Part shown: positions 1 through 7,610 of the stretch, in pieces
How positions within the stretch are numbered: position 1 is the stretch's first letter
How the letters are laid out: every line of letters begins with the position of its first letter
NCBI RefSeq assembly: GCF_900111735.1
Contig: NZ_FOHW01000030.1
Span: 1 to 64,000, forward strand
Source of the DNA: Pseudomonas graminis
GTDB taxonomy: Bacteria > Pseudomonadota > Gammaproteobacteria > Pseudomonadales > Pseudomonadaceae
Direction of reading: 5' to 3'
DNA: 64,000 nt
Program-made: the position numbers and the translations under genes
The notes under the pieces: model-generated
The model's input: the letters and a program-made list of their open reading frames with translations, nothing else
Databases searched by the model: none
Told to the model about the DNA's origin: nothing

Positions 1-212
1 CGAGCCGCATGGATGCGGCGAGAGCGCCGTCAGGACATGGATGTCCGTTCGGCGCGGGCCCACGGAGCGTCGTCGGAGTGAGGGAACCCGACGAAGTCGG
101 GCCAAATCAGGAGCAGGCACTTTTGCTTACTTTTGGTGCTTTTCAAAAGTAAGTCGCCGAAGGCGAAACAGTCTGCCCCCAGGCAGACGCCCTTGATCTT
201 AAGGATCTTGAA
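1..212. repeat. Dispersed Pseudomonas intergenic repeat at the hrpV end
   Basis: No credible coding sequence is visible. The stretch has several short inverted repeats (GCCGCATGGATGCGGC near 4-19, GACATGGATGTC near 33-44, CCCGACGAAGTCGGG near 87-101) and ends in a palindromic TTACTTTTG...CAAAAGTAA element near 127-152. From memory this matches a family of non-coding sequences repeated in many Pseudomonas genomes. It lies directly downstream of hrpV, where the convergent hrcU end of the hrpU operon is normally met, so it may mark a junction or insertion inside the hrp cluster. The identification of the family is from memory, not from a search. Confidence 0.5.
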
Positions 213-572
213 TTACTGCAAAGCATCGCTGAGATGCCCCAACCCCGCCAACTCCAGCTCCTGCCGACGAATACTGTCCAGACTCACCGCCGCCCCCTGC
301 GCATCCGGCACCGCATGCCAAACCACAAAATCCCGCTGCACATCCAAAAACAGAAAGAAATCGTTAAACAACTCCGCCTGGGAAAAACGCCGCTCCAACG
401 CATCGCGCAACTGCTCCGGGCGCAAGGCGCGGCCCTCGATATGCAGCGCAATGCCCCAGTCCCGGTGCTCACGTCGACTGACAAACGCCACGCCCGCAGC
501 CACCGGCCAGATCGCCGCACGCTCGGCGGCGACATGGGCATAAAACGCTGATTTTTCCGATACCCGAATCAT
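213..572 (-). CDS. hrpV: HrpV, negative regulator of hrp expression
   Basis: This 119-residue protein is the last gene of the hrpF (hrpC) operon and starts 3 nt after hrpT ends. HrpV is known in P. syringae to bind HrpS and block activation of hrpL; HrpG relieves this block. Length and position after hrpT match the family. The protein is acidic to neutral with no signal peptide or membrane segment, as expected for a cytoplasmic anti-activator. Assignment rests on operon position, length and general resemblance; there is no catalytic motif to check. Confidence 0.85.
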   Translation of the reverse strand: MIRVSEKSAFYAHVAAERAAIWPVAAGVAFVSRREHRDWGIALHIEGRALRPEQLRDALERRFSQAELFNDFFLFLDVQRDFVVWHAVPDAQGAAVSLDSIRRQELELAGLGHLSDALQ

Positions 573-574
573 GC

Positions 575-778
575 TCAGTCCTTCAATGGCACCACAGTAA
601 AATCCTGCTCATGGTCACGCTCATCAATCCCCTGACGCATGTCCGGCGGCCACCAGATCACCAGCTCCCGGTCATTGGAATCCGGCCGTTTGCACGAATA
701 ACCCGAACAACCGTGGGTGGCACACCCCGCCAACGTGGCGGTGACCAGAAACAGCAAAAGCAAACCGCGCAGGTTCAT
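575..778 (-). CDS. hrpT: HrpT, T3SS outer-membrane lipoprotein (HrcC pilotin-type)
   Basis: A 67-residue lipoprotein with a hydrophobic signal of about 18 residues ending in the lipobox LAGC, so the mature protein should begin at Cys19. HrpT assists outer-membrane placement and assembly of the secretin HrcC. Its start overlaps the hrcC stop by 4 nt (ATGA), indicating translational coupling with its partner. The mature part has further cysteines (THGCSGYSCK), a feature of small T3SS lipoproteins of this kind. Confidence 0.88.
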   Translation of the reverse strand: MNLRGLLLLFLVTATLAGCATHGCSGYSCKRPDSNDRELVIWWPPDMRQGIDERDHEQDFTVVPLKD

Positions 779-2883
779 CGTGTAGCCCCCTTGAGCAGCG
801 AAGGTCGGTTCTGTTTGGCCTTGCTCGACACCTGCGGCTGGCGCAGGGCGATGTAGATTTCACTCTCTGCCCCCGGCTGCAGCCACGCGTGGGGCCAGGC
901 GCTGACGCCCATCACCCAGCGACCGCCGCAGCGGCTTTCGTCGATGCGCACCGGTTTGCTGGTGGTGTTGCGCGCCACGACCACCGCGACCCCCCAATCC
1001 TTGCGGGTAAACCACTGCGAACGCTGGCGATCCATGGTCAGCCCGGTACCCGGATCACACAGGCTGTCGGCTTCGAACGGCAAAGTCTCGCCGCTGTTGA
1101 AGCCCACCGGGGTGACGCCGTCGAGCAACTGGGTGAAGGCGTTCTGCACATCGCTACGGGTCGGTTGTTCGCCACCGTCGCGACGCTCCTTGATGCGCTT
1201 CATCTGGTCATCGACGTCGTGGGGGTTGCCGTTCTGCACGTAGCGCGCCGGGTTGATCTGATCGCCGATCAGCCGAGGCGTGAGGATGAACAGACGCTCA
1301 CGCTGGTTCAGCTTGCGGCTGCGGGACTGGAACAGCAGCTTGCCGATCACCGGAATGTCGCCCAGCAGCGGGATTTTGTTGACCTTGTCGGTGGTTTCCA
1401 GCCCATGGAATCCGCCGATCACCAGCGAGCCGTGCTCGGCGATCACCGCCTGGGTGCTGACGTTGCCCTTGCGCACAGACGGCTGGTCTTCGTTGATTTG
1501 CGAGGTGTCGATCTGGCCGTCCTCGATATCGACGATAAGCTGGACCTGGGACTTGCCGTTCTGGTCCAGAGAGCGCGGAATCACCTGCAAGCTGGTGCCC
1601 GCCGTGATGGGCACGATGTCCGCAACCCGCTCGGAAGTGGCGGTGAGGTATTCAGTGCGGCTGAAGTCGATCACCGCCGGCTGGTTTTCCAGGGTCAGGA
1701 TCGACGGGTTGCCGATCACCGACGCCGCGCCGTTGCCTTCGAGGGCATGCAGGTCGGCCGAAAATTTGCCGGCGTCCTGGATAAACAGCGTGGTGCTGGT
1801 GCCCTGCTCGAACAGGTTGGCGCCGCCGCTCACGCTGCCGCCCTTGAAATTCCAGCGGCTGGACAGCTGCGCCAGCTCGTTGCGGTCGATGTCGAGAATC
1901 ACCGCATCGATCTCGATCAGGTTACGCGGCGTGTCCAGTTGCTTGACCAGCTTCTCGTACATCGCCCGACGCTTGGGCAGGTCGTAGATCAGCACCGAGT
2001 TATTGCGCACGTCGGCGCTGACGCGGATCTTCGAACGGCCCTTCTCTTCACTGGAGGACCCGCCGCGTTTGCCACGGGAACCCAGCACCCGGTCCAGCCC
2101 CTGTTCGATGGCGCCGGTGTCGAAGCCCTGACCTTGCATGCCGCCATAATTCAGGCCCGACGACGTGGTGCCGCCTCCAGACCCGGCAGCACCACCCTGC
2201 CCTTGCAGCAGGTTGACACCGTTGATGGATTCGCCACGGGAGCGGCTTTCCAGCAGCTCCTGAAGAATGCTCGCGACACCGGCGACGGTGAGCTGTTGAT
2301 CGCGATAGCGAATGGTGCGGTCAGCGGCGTTGGCGTACTTCAGCGGCAGGACCACGACGTCCTGCTTCTCGGCTTTTTCCGGTGCCTCGACCTTCTTGCT
2401 GTAACTGCGCACGAAGTCGACGTACTTGGCCGGACCGCGCACCAGCACCACCCCTTCGTCGGGCAATGCACCCCAACCGAAGCGCTTGTCCAGCAGGCCG
2501 ACATCGGACAGCGCCTGCTGCAGGTCATCGACCGCTTCCGGCGACACTTCGATGCGCGCCGAGGTCTGCTCGCTGGTCGGGCTGATGTACAGGGTTTCGT
2601 TGTAGACGAACCACTGGAAGTGGTGCTCCTGACCGAGCCGGTCGAGGAATTCCTGCGGGTTCTGTGCACGAATGCGCCCATCCAGCGTGCCCGGCATCGC
2701 CGGCATGTCCAGGCCGATGCCGAACTCCTTGGCGAAGTCTGCCAGGGCAGTCGCCAGTTCGGTCTGCCGCGCGTCGTAGGCGTAGGCGGTGTGTTTCCAG
2801 GCGTCAGGCACCGCGGCCAGCGCCGGCGCACCGATGCCGATGCCGATCATCAGCAAAGGCAACCACATTAAGGCCTTGCGCAT
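775..2883 (-). CDS. hrcC: HrcC, T3SS outer-membrane secretin (SctC)
   Basis: A 702-residue secretin forming the outer-membrane ring of the Hrp T3SS. It has an N-terminal signal peptide (MRKALMW..., cleavage near PALAA), N-terminal ring domains in about the first 250 residues, a Gly/Ser-rich linker near 265-300, and a C-terminal secretin domain with the typical LLGDIPVIGKLLF stretch. The reading frame is open further upstream, but the start at 2883 is preceded by GGGAG and follows hrpG by 1 nt. It overlaps hrpT at its 3' end. The long open frame on the opposite strand is a shadow of GC-rich codon use. Confidence 0.95.
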   Translation of the reverse strand: MRKALMWLPLLMIGIGIGAPALAAVPDAWKHTAYAYDARQTELATALADFAKEFGIGLDMPAMPGTLDGRIRAQNPQEFLDRLGQEHHFQWFVYNETLYISPTSEQTSARIEVSPEAVDDLQQALSDVGLLDKRFGWGALPDEGVVLVRGPAKYVDFVRSYSKKVEAPEKAEKQDVVVLPLKYANAADRTIRYRDQQLTVAGVASILQELLESRSRGESINGVNLLQGQGGAAGSGGGTTSSGLNYGGMQGQGFDTGAIEQGLDRVLGSRGKRGGSSSEEKGRSKIRVSADVRNNSVLIYDLPKRRAMYEKLVKQLDTPRNLIEIDAVILDIDRNELAQLSSRWNFKGGSVSGGANLFEQGTSTTLFIQDAGKFSADLHALEGNGAASVIGNPSILTLENQPAVIDFSRTEYLTATSERVADIVPITAGTSLQVIPRSLDQNGKSQVQLIVDIEDGQIDTSQINEDQPSVRKGNVSTQAVIAEHGSLVIGGFHGLETTDKVNKIPLLGDIPVIGKLLFQSRSRKLNQRERLFILTPRLIGDQINPARYVQNGNPHDVDDQMKRIKERRDGGEQPTRSDVQNAFTQLLDGVTPVGFNSGETLPFEADSLCDPGTGLTMDRQRSQWFTRKDWGVAVVVARNTTSKPVRIDESRCGGRWVMGVSAWPHAWLQPGAESEIYIALRQPQVSSKAKQNRPSLLKGATR

Positions 2884-2884
2884 T

Positions 2885-3313
2885 TCACACTCCCGGTTGC
2901 CAGGTTTTGAGGGTCGAGCGGGACGACGAAGCGGTCGCGCTGCGAATCGAGGTTTGCATGAGGCTGAGCATCGCGGCGCGCTGATTGGCCAGGCGCTCCA
3001 GACGTTCGAGCAGTTGCGTGGGATTGCAGGGGTCGGCGACCCAACTGACCAACACCACACAGCGGGTGTCGGGGTCGATGGCGAGTCCGCCCTCGCAGGC
3101 ACAGGCCACGCCGGCACCGCCCTGGGCGAGTACCGCGTCGAGGCGCTGCGGGTCGCTGCCGTCGTAGGGATCAAGCACATCGAGGCTCAGGCGAATGCCG
3201 TTGCCCGAGACGGCGAGTCGCGCGTTGGCATCGTCGATCCAGCAGTCCAGCGGCACGAGCGGACGTCGCTCGCACCACTGAGCAAGGATCGCGCTGAATT
3301 CACTGAATTCCAT
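2885..3313 (-). CDS. hrpG: HrpG, T3SS chaperone-like regulator
   Basis: A 142-residue acidic cytoplasmic protein between hrpF and hrcC; its start lies inside the 3' end of hrpF (14-nt overlap). In P. syringae HrpG resembles T3SS chaperones, binds HrpV and so frees HrpS, and pairs with HrpF in the way YscE-YscG chaperone the needle subunit. The sequence shows no signal peptide or membrane helix. Function is inferred from operon position and family; sequence motifs alone are weak. Confidence 0.85.
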   Translation of the reverse strand: MEFSEFSAILAQWCERRPLVPLDCWIDDANARLAVSGNGIRLSLDVLDPYDGSDPQRLDAVLAQGGAGVACACEGGLAIDPDTRCVVLVSWVADPCNPTQLLERLERLANQRAAMLSLMQTSIRSATASSSRSTLKTWQPGV

Positions 3314-3524
3314 CGATGATCGCTTTGGTGATGCCGTGTTTGGCGCGCAGCCCTTCGTTGAGAATCATGTTGGCGACGTTGGTCTGCTGCGAGGCATCGC
3401 TGAACGCCTGGAAGTCTTCCATGGTGCCGCTTTCCGAGGCGGTTTCGGCGGCGTCCTGCATGTCGTCCTGGGCGCGGGAATAGGAGTGATCGAGGTGGTT
3501 TTGCAGGGATTTGAAACTGATCAT
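3300..3524 (-). CDS. hrpF: HrpF, small T3SS protein (HrpA/HrpG partner)
   Basis: A 74-residue helical, cysteine-free protein and the first gene of the hrpF-hrpG-hrcC-hrpT-hrpV operon. The start at 3524 (MISFKSLQNH) was chosen over the longer open frame because it lies 31 nt downstream of a perfect hrp box and gives the usual family length. HrpF is required for T3SS function in P. syringae and is thought to act with HrpG as a chaperone pair for the pilin HrpA. Its end overlaps hrpG, consistent with coupled translation. Confidence 0.88.
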   Translation of the reverse strand: MISFKSLQNHLDHSYSRAQDDMQDAAETASESGTMEDFQAFSDASQQTNVANMILNEGLRAKHGITKAIIDGIQ

Positions 3525-3555
3525 GCCGGTGGCTCCAACTGAGGGATTCAACCCC

Positions 3556-3584
3556 TGAGTGGAACCTGCGGCCGCTCCGGTTCC
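3556..3584 (-). promoter_or_regulatory. hrp box (HrpL promoter) of hrpF operon
   Basis: Read on the minus strand this is GGAACC, 16 nt, CCACTCA, a perfect match to the HrpL ECF sigma promoter consensus GGAACC-N15/16-CCACNNA. It lies about 31 nt upstream of hrpF and 33 nt beyond the hrpE stop, so the hrpF operon has its own promoter. Confidence 0.95.
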
Positions 3585-3617
3585 ATCAACCGTCACATCC
3601 GGGTCAAGAAAACCTCA

Positions 3618-4196
3618 TTATTGCGCCGAAGACCCCGCGAGCCCGCGTCGCAGGCTGTCCCAGTCGATGTCGAACGCGCCGTTGGCATCGCTCAGGCGCA
3701 GGGTCTGCGGCGCCAGCGCCGGGTCAGCCTTGAGCTGCCAGTGGCCGGCAAAACGGCTGGCCGACAACCACTCGCCGAGGCTGTCGAGCAGGTCGGGATG
3801 GGCGCTGAGCACGGCGGTGGTTTCGGCGGTCTGCCCGGCAGCGAGATGCCGCATCAGTGCGCGGCTGCGTTCAGCGAGCGTGGTCTGGTCGAGCAACTCG
3901 GCAAGGGCCTCGTTGAGCAACGTTTCCACAGCCTCCATGGATTCCTCGACCAAGGCCAGGCGCTGCTGCTCCAGTTGCTCAAGAAAACCGTTGGCGCTGT
4001 TCCAGAAGTGCGCCAGCGCCTGATCCTTTTCGTGCTGCGCCTGGGCGTGGGCAGCGGCAAGCATCTGTTCGGCTTCAGCGCGGGCGTTGTCCAGCACTTC
4101 GGCGGCGAGTACGGTACCGGCCAGGTCTTCGCGACGCAGGATGTCGGTGACCAGCACAGCGGATGAAGACAACACGAGACGACGCTTGGCGAGCAT
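3618..4196 (-). CDS. hrpE: HrpE, T3SS stator / ATPase regulator (SctL)
   Basis: A 192-residue soluble protein of the SctL (HrpE/YscL, FliH-like) family that links the ATPase HrcN to the cytoplasmic sorting platform. The start at 4196 (MLAKRRLVLS) gives the family length; the frame is open further upstream without support. An Ala/Glu/Gln-rich, helix-forming section at about residues 35-110 fits the extended FliH-type N-terminal half. It is the last gene of the hrpA operon and is followed by the hrpF promoter. Confidence 0.9.
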   Translation of the reverse strand: MLAKRRLVLSSSAVLVTDILRREDLAGTVLAAEVLDNARAEAEQMLAAAHAQAQHEKDQALAHFWNSANGFLEQLEQQRLALVEESMEAVETLLNEALAELLDQTTLAERSRALMRHLAAGQTAETTAVLSAHPDLLDSLGEWLSASRFAGHWQLKADPALAPQTLRLSDANGAFDIDWDSLRRGLAGSSAQ

Positions 4197-4233
4197 GTTC
4201 AGCTCCTGAAGGACAATGAGGTAACCGCAATCA

Positions 4234-4773
4234 TCAAGGCGTCGACACCCGCCATAACACCGATTGCCACAGGGTTTGCAGCTTGTTCTCGGGGAGCTTG
4301 GCGCACGCCTGCGGCAACACATCTGGCGCCCAGGACAGGCGCAGCCGCGACCAGCAAGGCTCGCCCGCCCAGGCCGCCAGCAAAACGCGCGCATCGCTCA
4401 CCGAAGGGTCCAGCCACAACCCGGGCCGCAACGCCTTGGCCACCGCGCGGCACCAGGGCTCATGCACCTGCCCGGCATCGTCAGCACTCGCCTGCCCGCC
4501 TTGGCCGAAACAGATTCGGCCCGCCAGGGACAACGCCCGTTGCTGCTGGGTGTCATCCAGTTGCAGCCATTGCATCAGCGATTCAACGGGCGGCGGCTGG
4601 CTCGGGACCACGCCGACGCTGTGCAGAAACACGTCGTGGCGAGTGCCGAGCAATTCGGTGCAGTCCTCGCGGGTCATGCCGCAATGGTCGGCGAACACGT
4701 CGATCCAGTCGGCATGGGCCCATTCCCAGGGCGCGCACCACCAGCGAATCCAGTGCTCCTCGGCGCTGAGCAT
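4234..4773 (-). CDS. hrpD: HrpD, T3SS sorting-platform accessory protein
   Basis: A 179-residue tryptophan-rich cytoplasmic protein between hrcJ and hrpE; its start codon overlaps the hrcJ end by 1 nt. HrpD of P. syringae is generally placed with the SctK group, which connects the sorting platform to the inner-membrane ring. No catalytic motif is visible. The assignment comes from position, size and the conserved operon order hrpA-hrpZ-hrpB-hrcJ-hrpD-hrpE. Confidence 0.85.
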   Translation of the reverse strand: MLSAEEHWIRWWCAPWEWAHADWIDVFADHCGMTREDCTELLGTRHDVFLHSVGVVPSQPPPVESLMQWLQLDDTQQQRALSLAGRICFGQGGQASADDAGQVHEPWCRAVAKALRPGLWLDPSVSDARVLLAAWAGEPCWSRLRLSWAPDVLPQACAKLPENKLQTLWQSVLWRVSTP

Positions 4774-5576
4774 TACGCCCGCACCGGCATGCTCGTCCGT
4801 GCACCCCGGCGCAGGCCGATCCGTTGCAACAGCGCGTCACGCCAGTCGCCACGCAGCACCAGGACGATCAACGCAATCAACAGCAGCGCGGCAAACGGCG
4901 CGAGCCACAGCATGCGATTCCAGAAGCCGAGGTTGGCGCTGTCGATCAGGAACGGCCCGAAATTCACCAGCCGTTCGGTGTCCTGAAACTCCGCCGCCGG
5001 CACGAACACGATGGCGAATTTCTTCGAATCCAGGGGCTCGCCGGACATGCCGGGAATGCTGCTGGCGACCATTTGCTGAATTCGCCCGCGCACGCTGTCG
5101 GGGTCGAGGGCCGCAGTGTGTTTGATGAACACCGCCGCCGACGCTGGCTGCACCGGTTCGCCCGGCGCGATGCGCTCGGGCAGCACGACATGCACGCGGG
5201 CGACGATCACCCCGTCGATCTGCGACAGCGTCGCCTCCAGCTCCTGGGACAAGGCGTAGATGTACCGCGCGCGCTCTTCCAGCGGCGTGGAAATCACCCC
5301 TTCCTTCTTGAAGATTTCACCCAGGCTGGTGCGCGATCGATGGGGCAGGCCAGCGGCATCGAGGATCCGCACCGCGCGATTGATCTCGGCGGTCGGCACG
5401 CTGATGACCACGCCGGTCTTCTCGCTGCGCTTGCGCGCATCAATGTGCTGGTCGGCGAGGCTGGCGATCACGTCATTGGAATCCTGCTCGGACATCCCGG
5501 TGAACAGGTCCGTGTCATCGCTGCAACCGCTGAGCAGCAGCATCAGGCAGATCAGTCCCGCAGTCAGGTATTTCAC
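4773..5576 (-). CDS. hrcJ: HrcJ, T3SS inner-membrane ring lipoprotein (SctJ)
   Basis: A 267-residue lipoprotein with a signal ending in LLSGC (lipidated Cys18), two ring-building domains (about 20-80 and 110-190) and one transmembrane helix near residues 220-240 (MLWLAPFAALLLIALIVLVL). SctJ proteins form the inner-membrane ring of the T3SS basal body. It lies between hrpB and hrpD in the hrpA operon. Sequence and architecture both match the YscJ/HrcJ family. Confidence 0.95.
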   Translation of the reverse strand: MKYLTAGLICLMLLLSGCSDDTDLFTGMSEQDSNDVIASLADQHIDARKRSEKTGVVISVPTAEINRAVRILDAAGLPHRSRTSLGEIFKKEGVISTPLEERARYIYALSQELEATLSQIDGVIVARVHVVLPERIAPGEPVQPASAAVFIKHTAALDPDSVRGRIQQMVASSIPGMSGEPLDSKKFAIVFVPAAEFQDTERLVNFGPFLIDSANLGFWNRMLWLAPFAALLLIALIVLVLRGDWRDALLQRIGLRRGARTSMPVRA

Positions 5577-5585
5577 GGCATGCCT

Positions 5586-5960
5586 CTACTGCAGGTTGGT
5601 CAGTTTATCGAGGGCCTGGGCGCTCTTGCTGACGACTTTGGTGGTCAGCGCCATCTGCAGCGAATACTGCGACAGCGACCGGCTCATCTGGGAAATTTCC
5701 AGCGGGTCGTCGGTGGTGGACGCCCGTTTCATCTTGCGCGCCGCTTGCTGCGACAGCTTGTCGGTGGCGCCAAGACGGTCCGACAGCGCGCTGGCGATCT
5801 GTTCGGACAAATGACTTTGCTGCGTCGACAGTTCAGGGCGCATGGCGGCGTTGAACAGATCGACGTCCGCCTGCGAAGGCCCGCTGACCAATCCCTGATC
5901 CAGGCGCGGCTCAAGATCGGTGGACGGCGATTTGAGTTGGTTGACATTGGAAAGGGTCAC
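5586..5960 (-). CDS. hrpB: HrpB, T3SS inner rod protein (SctI)
   Basis: A 124-residue helical protein without cysteine. The C-terminal half (about 85-124, ISQMSRSLSQYSLQM... to LTNLQ) has the pattern of YscI/HrpB inner-rod subunits, which are early T3SS substrates that join the pilus to the basal body. It sits between hrpZ and hrcJ, as in all P. syringae hrp clusters, with 9 nt to hrcJ. Confidence 0.9.
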   Translation of the reverse strand: MTLSNVNQLKSPSTDLEPRLDQGLVSGPSQADVDLFNAAMRPELSTQQSHLSEQIASALSDRLGATDKLSQQAARKMKRASTTDDPLEISQMSRSLSQYSLQMALTTKVVSKSAQALDKLTNLQ

Positions 5961-6001
5961 GGGGGTTCTCCGGCAGACGGTGTCGAGGGGCGCAGCTGGG
6001 T

Positions 6002-7054
6002 TCAGGACAGGCTATTGCTGGTGTTGCCGCCGCCCACCAATGCCGAGACAAGGGCGGAAGCAGCCTGGGCCAGCATGTTTTGCTGATCGTGTTGGGCGAA
6101 CGGGTTTTGCCCGCCTGCGCCATTGACGCCGGCACCGTTCTGTTCAGCTTCCAGGCCTTTTTTGATCAGGCCGCTGAGCAGTTGCCCCAGGTCCTGGGTC
6201 ACGCTATTACCGGCACCGCCCGACTGAGACGCGTCGTTCATCGGCGTGCCGAGGCCGCCGCCGACGCTGGCATTGACGCCCTTCTGCAGCAGATCGCCCA
6301 GCAGTTGGCCGAGGTCTTGATTCACGCTGTTCGGAGTCTGCGCAGCGCCGCCCGATGGGTCGGAGGGAGAAAGGCTGCCGACCGGGTTACCCAGTGGCGA
6401 TCCGCTGCCGGCATCACTGAGGCCGCTTTGTTGCTGGCCGAGTTGACCACCCAGAGAGTCGAGCGCAGAACGGAAGTCAGCGGTCTCTTTGCCGTCGAGG
6501 AAGTTGTCGCCCTCAGCCGTGAGTTCGTTCTTCCAGGAGCCCGAGTCCGGTGCCGGGAATCTGACCGGATCCTGGGCCGTGCGCTGGTCCATGAATTCGG
6601 CGATTTTTTCCAGCAGCGGCATGTCGTCTTTGGAGAAGGTCGTGCCCTTGTCCGTCTTGGTCAGCAGATCATCCAGGGACGCCTTGGCCAGCCCGTTGAG
6701 GGTCTGCGACATCAAGTCCGGTGCGCCGGCACCCGCCTGACCAGCATCGGCGGCAGCACCAAAGTTGTCGCCCAGCTTGTCTTTGATCAGGTCGCCCAGC
6801 GCGGCCTTGATCATGTCCGGGCTGCCGCCGGCCAGGGACGCCAACGGGTTGTTCTTCTGCATCTGCTTGCCGACCATCTGGCCCAGCGGCGATTCCTTGT
6901 CCAGGTGCCCGCCTTTGGTCAGCGCCTGAGCGAGCTGATCGATGACGTCCTTGAGCGACTGCGAGGTCTTGTCGCCGCCTGACGTCGGCTGGGAAGCCAC
7001 GGTGCCGATGTGCAGGTTTTGCAGCGGACTGGTATTGGCATTGAGACTTAGCAT
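6002..7054 (-). CDS. hrpZ: HrpZ, harpin
   Basis: A 350-residue, glycine-rich, cysteine-free harpin secreted by the T3SS; HrpZ proteins bind lipid, can form pores and elicit plant defence. The sequence shows an internal duplication: residues 242-259 (NSVNQDLGQLLGDLLQKG) and 283-300 (NSVTQDLGQLLSGLIKKG). A Gly/Ser-rich linker precedes it at about 200-240. The start has a strong GGAGG ribosome site. It follows hrpA and is separated from it by a GC-rich hairpin that probably sets the ratio of pilin to downstream products. Confidence 0.95.
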   Translation of the reverse strand: MLSLNANTSPLQNLHIGTVASQPTSGGDKTSQSLKDVIDQLAQALTKGGHLDKESPLGQMVGKQMQKNNPLASLAGGSPDMIKAALGDLIKDKLGDNFGAAADAGQAGAGAPDLMSQTLNGLAKASLDDLLTKTDKGTTFSKDDMPLLEKIAEFMDQRTAQDPVRFPAPDSGSWKNELTAEGDNFLDGKETADFRSALDSLGGQLGQQQSGLSDAGSGSPLGNPVGSLSPSDPSGGAAQTPNSVNQDLGQLLGDLLQKGVNASVGGGLGTPMNDASQSGGAGNSVTQDLGQLLSGLIKKGLEAEQNGAGVNGAGGQNPFAQHDQQNMLAQAASALVSALVGGGNTSNSLS

Positions 7055-7077
7055 GAAACCTCCATCCTTAGGTGGAT

Positions 7078-7096
7078 GCCCCCCTTTTCAGGGGGC
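7078..7096 (-). terminator. Hairpin between hrpA and hrpZ (attenuator / mRNA stabiliser)
   Basis: GCCCCC and GGGGGC arms (7078-7083 and 7091-7096) around a 7-nt loop form a very stable hairpin 11 nt after the hrpA stop. There is no U-tract, so it is more likely a partial terminator or 3' stabiliser of the hrpA message than a full stop; a very stable hrpA transcript is known in P. syringae. Confidence 0.7.
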
Positions 7097-7107
7097 GCTC
7101 GGACCGA

Positions 7108-7440
7108 TCAGTAGCTGATGCCCTTGGCGTTCTGCGCCTCGGCACTGATCGCCTTGTTGGCGCTGTCTTCCTTGCCGGAGCGGATAGCGCTGAGGACGTC
7201 GTTGGTCTGCTTGCGGATGTCGGCTTCGGTCTGCATGGCAATCAGGCGCGCCTGGCTTGCATCGGCCTTTTCGGTGGCGGCGTTCTGTGCCGCTTCGGCC
7301 TTGGAAGGGGCGGCGGACTCGGTGATCTGGTTTTCCTGCTGGACTTTGGTCACAGCGTTGGCGCCCTGCTGGGTCACCTGCCCGGCGCCAGTGATAAAGC
7401 TGTTGGCGAGGCCACCGACCATTGCTATTGGATTTGGCAT
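7108..7440 (-). CDS. hrpA: HrpA, Hrp pilin
   Basis: A 110-residue small helical protein, the main subunit of the Hrp pilus through which effectors travel. The start at 7440 (MPNPIAMVGG) was chosen because it gives the normal pilin length and lies 45 nt downstream of a perfect hrp box. The N-terminal third is Gly/Ala/Gln-rich and variable, while the C-terminal half (about 65-110) is the conserved assembly region. It is the first gene of the hrpA-hrpE operon. Confidence 0.92.
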   Translation of the reverse strand: MPNPIAMVGGLANSFITGAGQVTQQGANAVTKVQQENQITESAAPSKAEAAQNAATEKADASQARLIAMQTEADIRKQTNDVLSAIRSGKEDSANKAISAEAQNAKGISY

Positions 7441-7485
7441 GTCGAACACTCCTGAGTCATCACCAGCGAAAGTGCTTGGTGCCAA

Positions 7486-7514
7486 TGGGTGGCCCGGACC
7501 TCAGGATCGGTTCC
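7486..7514 (-). promoter_or_regulatory. hrp box (HrpL promoter) of hrpA operon
   Basis: Minus-strand GGAACC, 16 nt, CCACCCA: perfect HrpL consensus. It lies about 45 nt upstream of the hrpA start and about 95 nt beyond the end of hrpS. Confidence 0.95.
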
Positions 7515-7610
7515 CATGTCGCTCAATAAAGTTCGTAGCAGGCGGGGACGCTGCGGATCTGGCCGTTTGAACGCAGGGTGTGTCGCCAGAGAAAGCGGGA
7601 TTAACGGAGG

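Noticed and set aside
889..2871. 660-codon open frame on the plus strand across hrcC
   Set aside because: It is antisense to HrcC, whose signal peptide and secretin domain are clear; long antisense frames are common in GC-rich codon-biased DNA.
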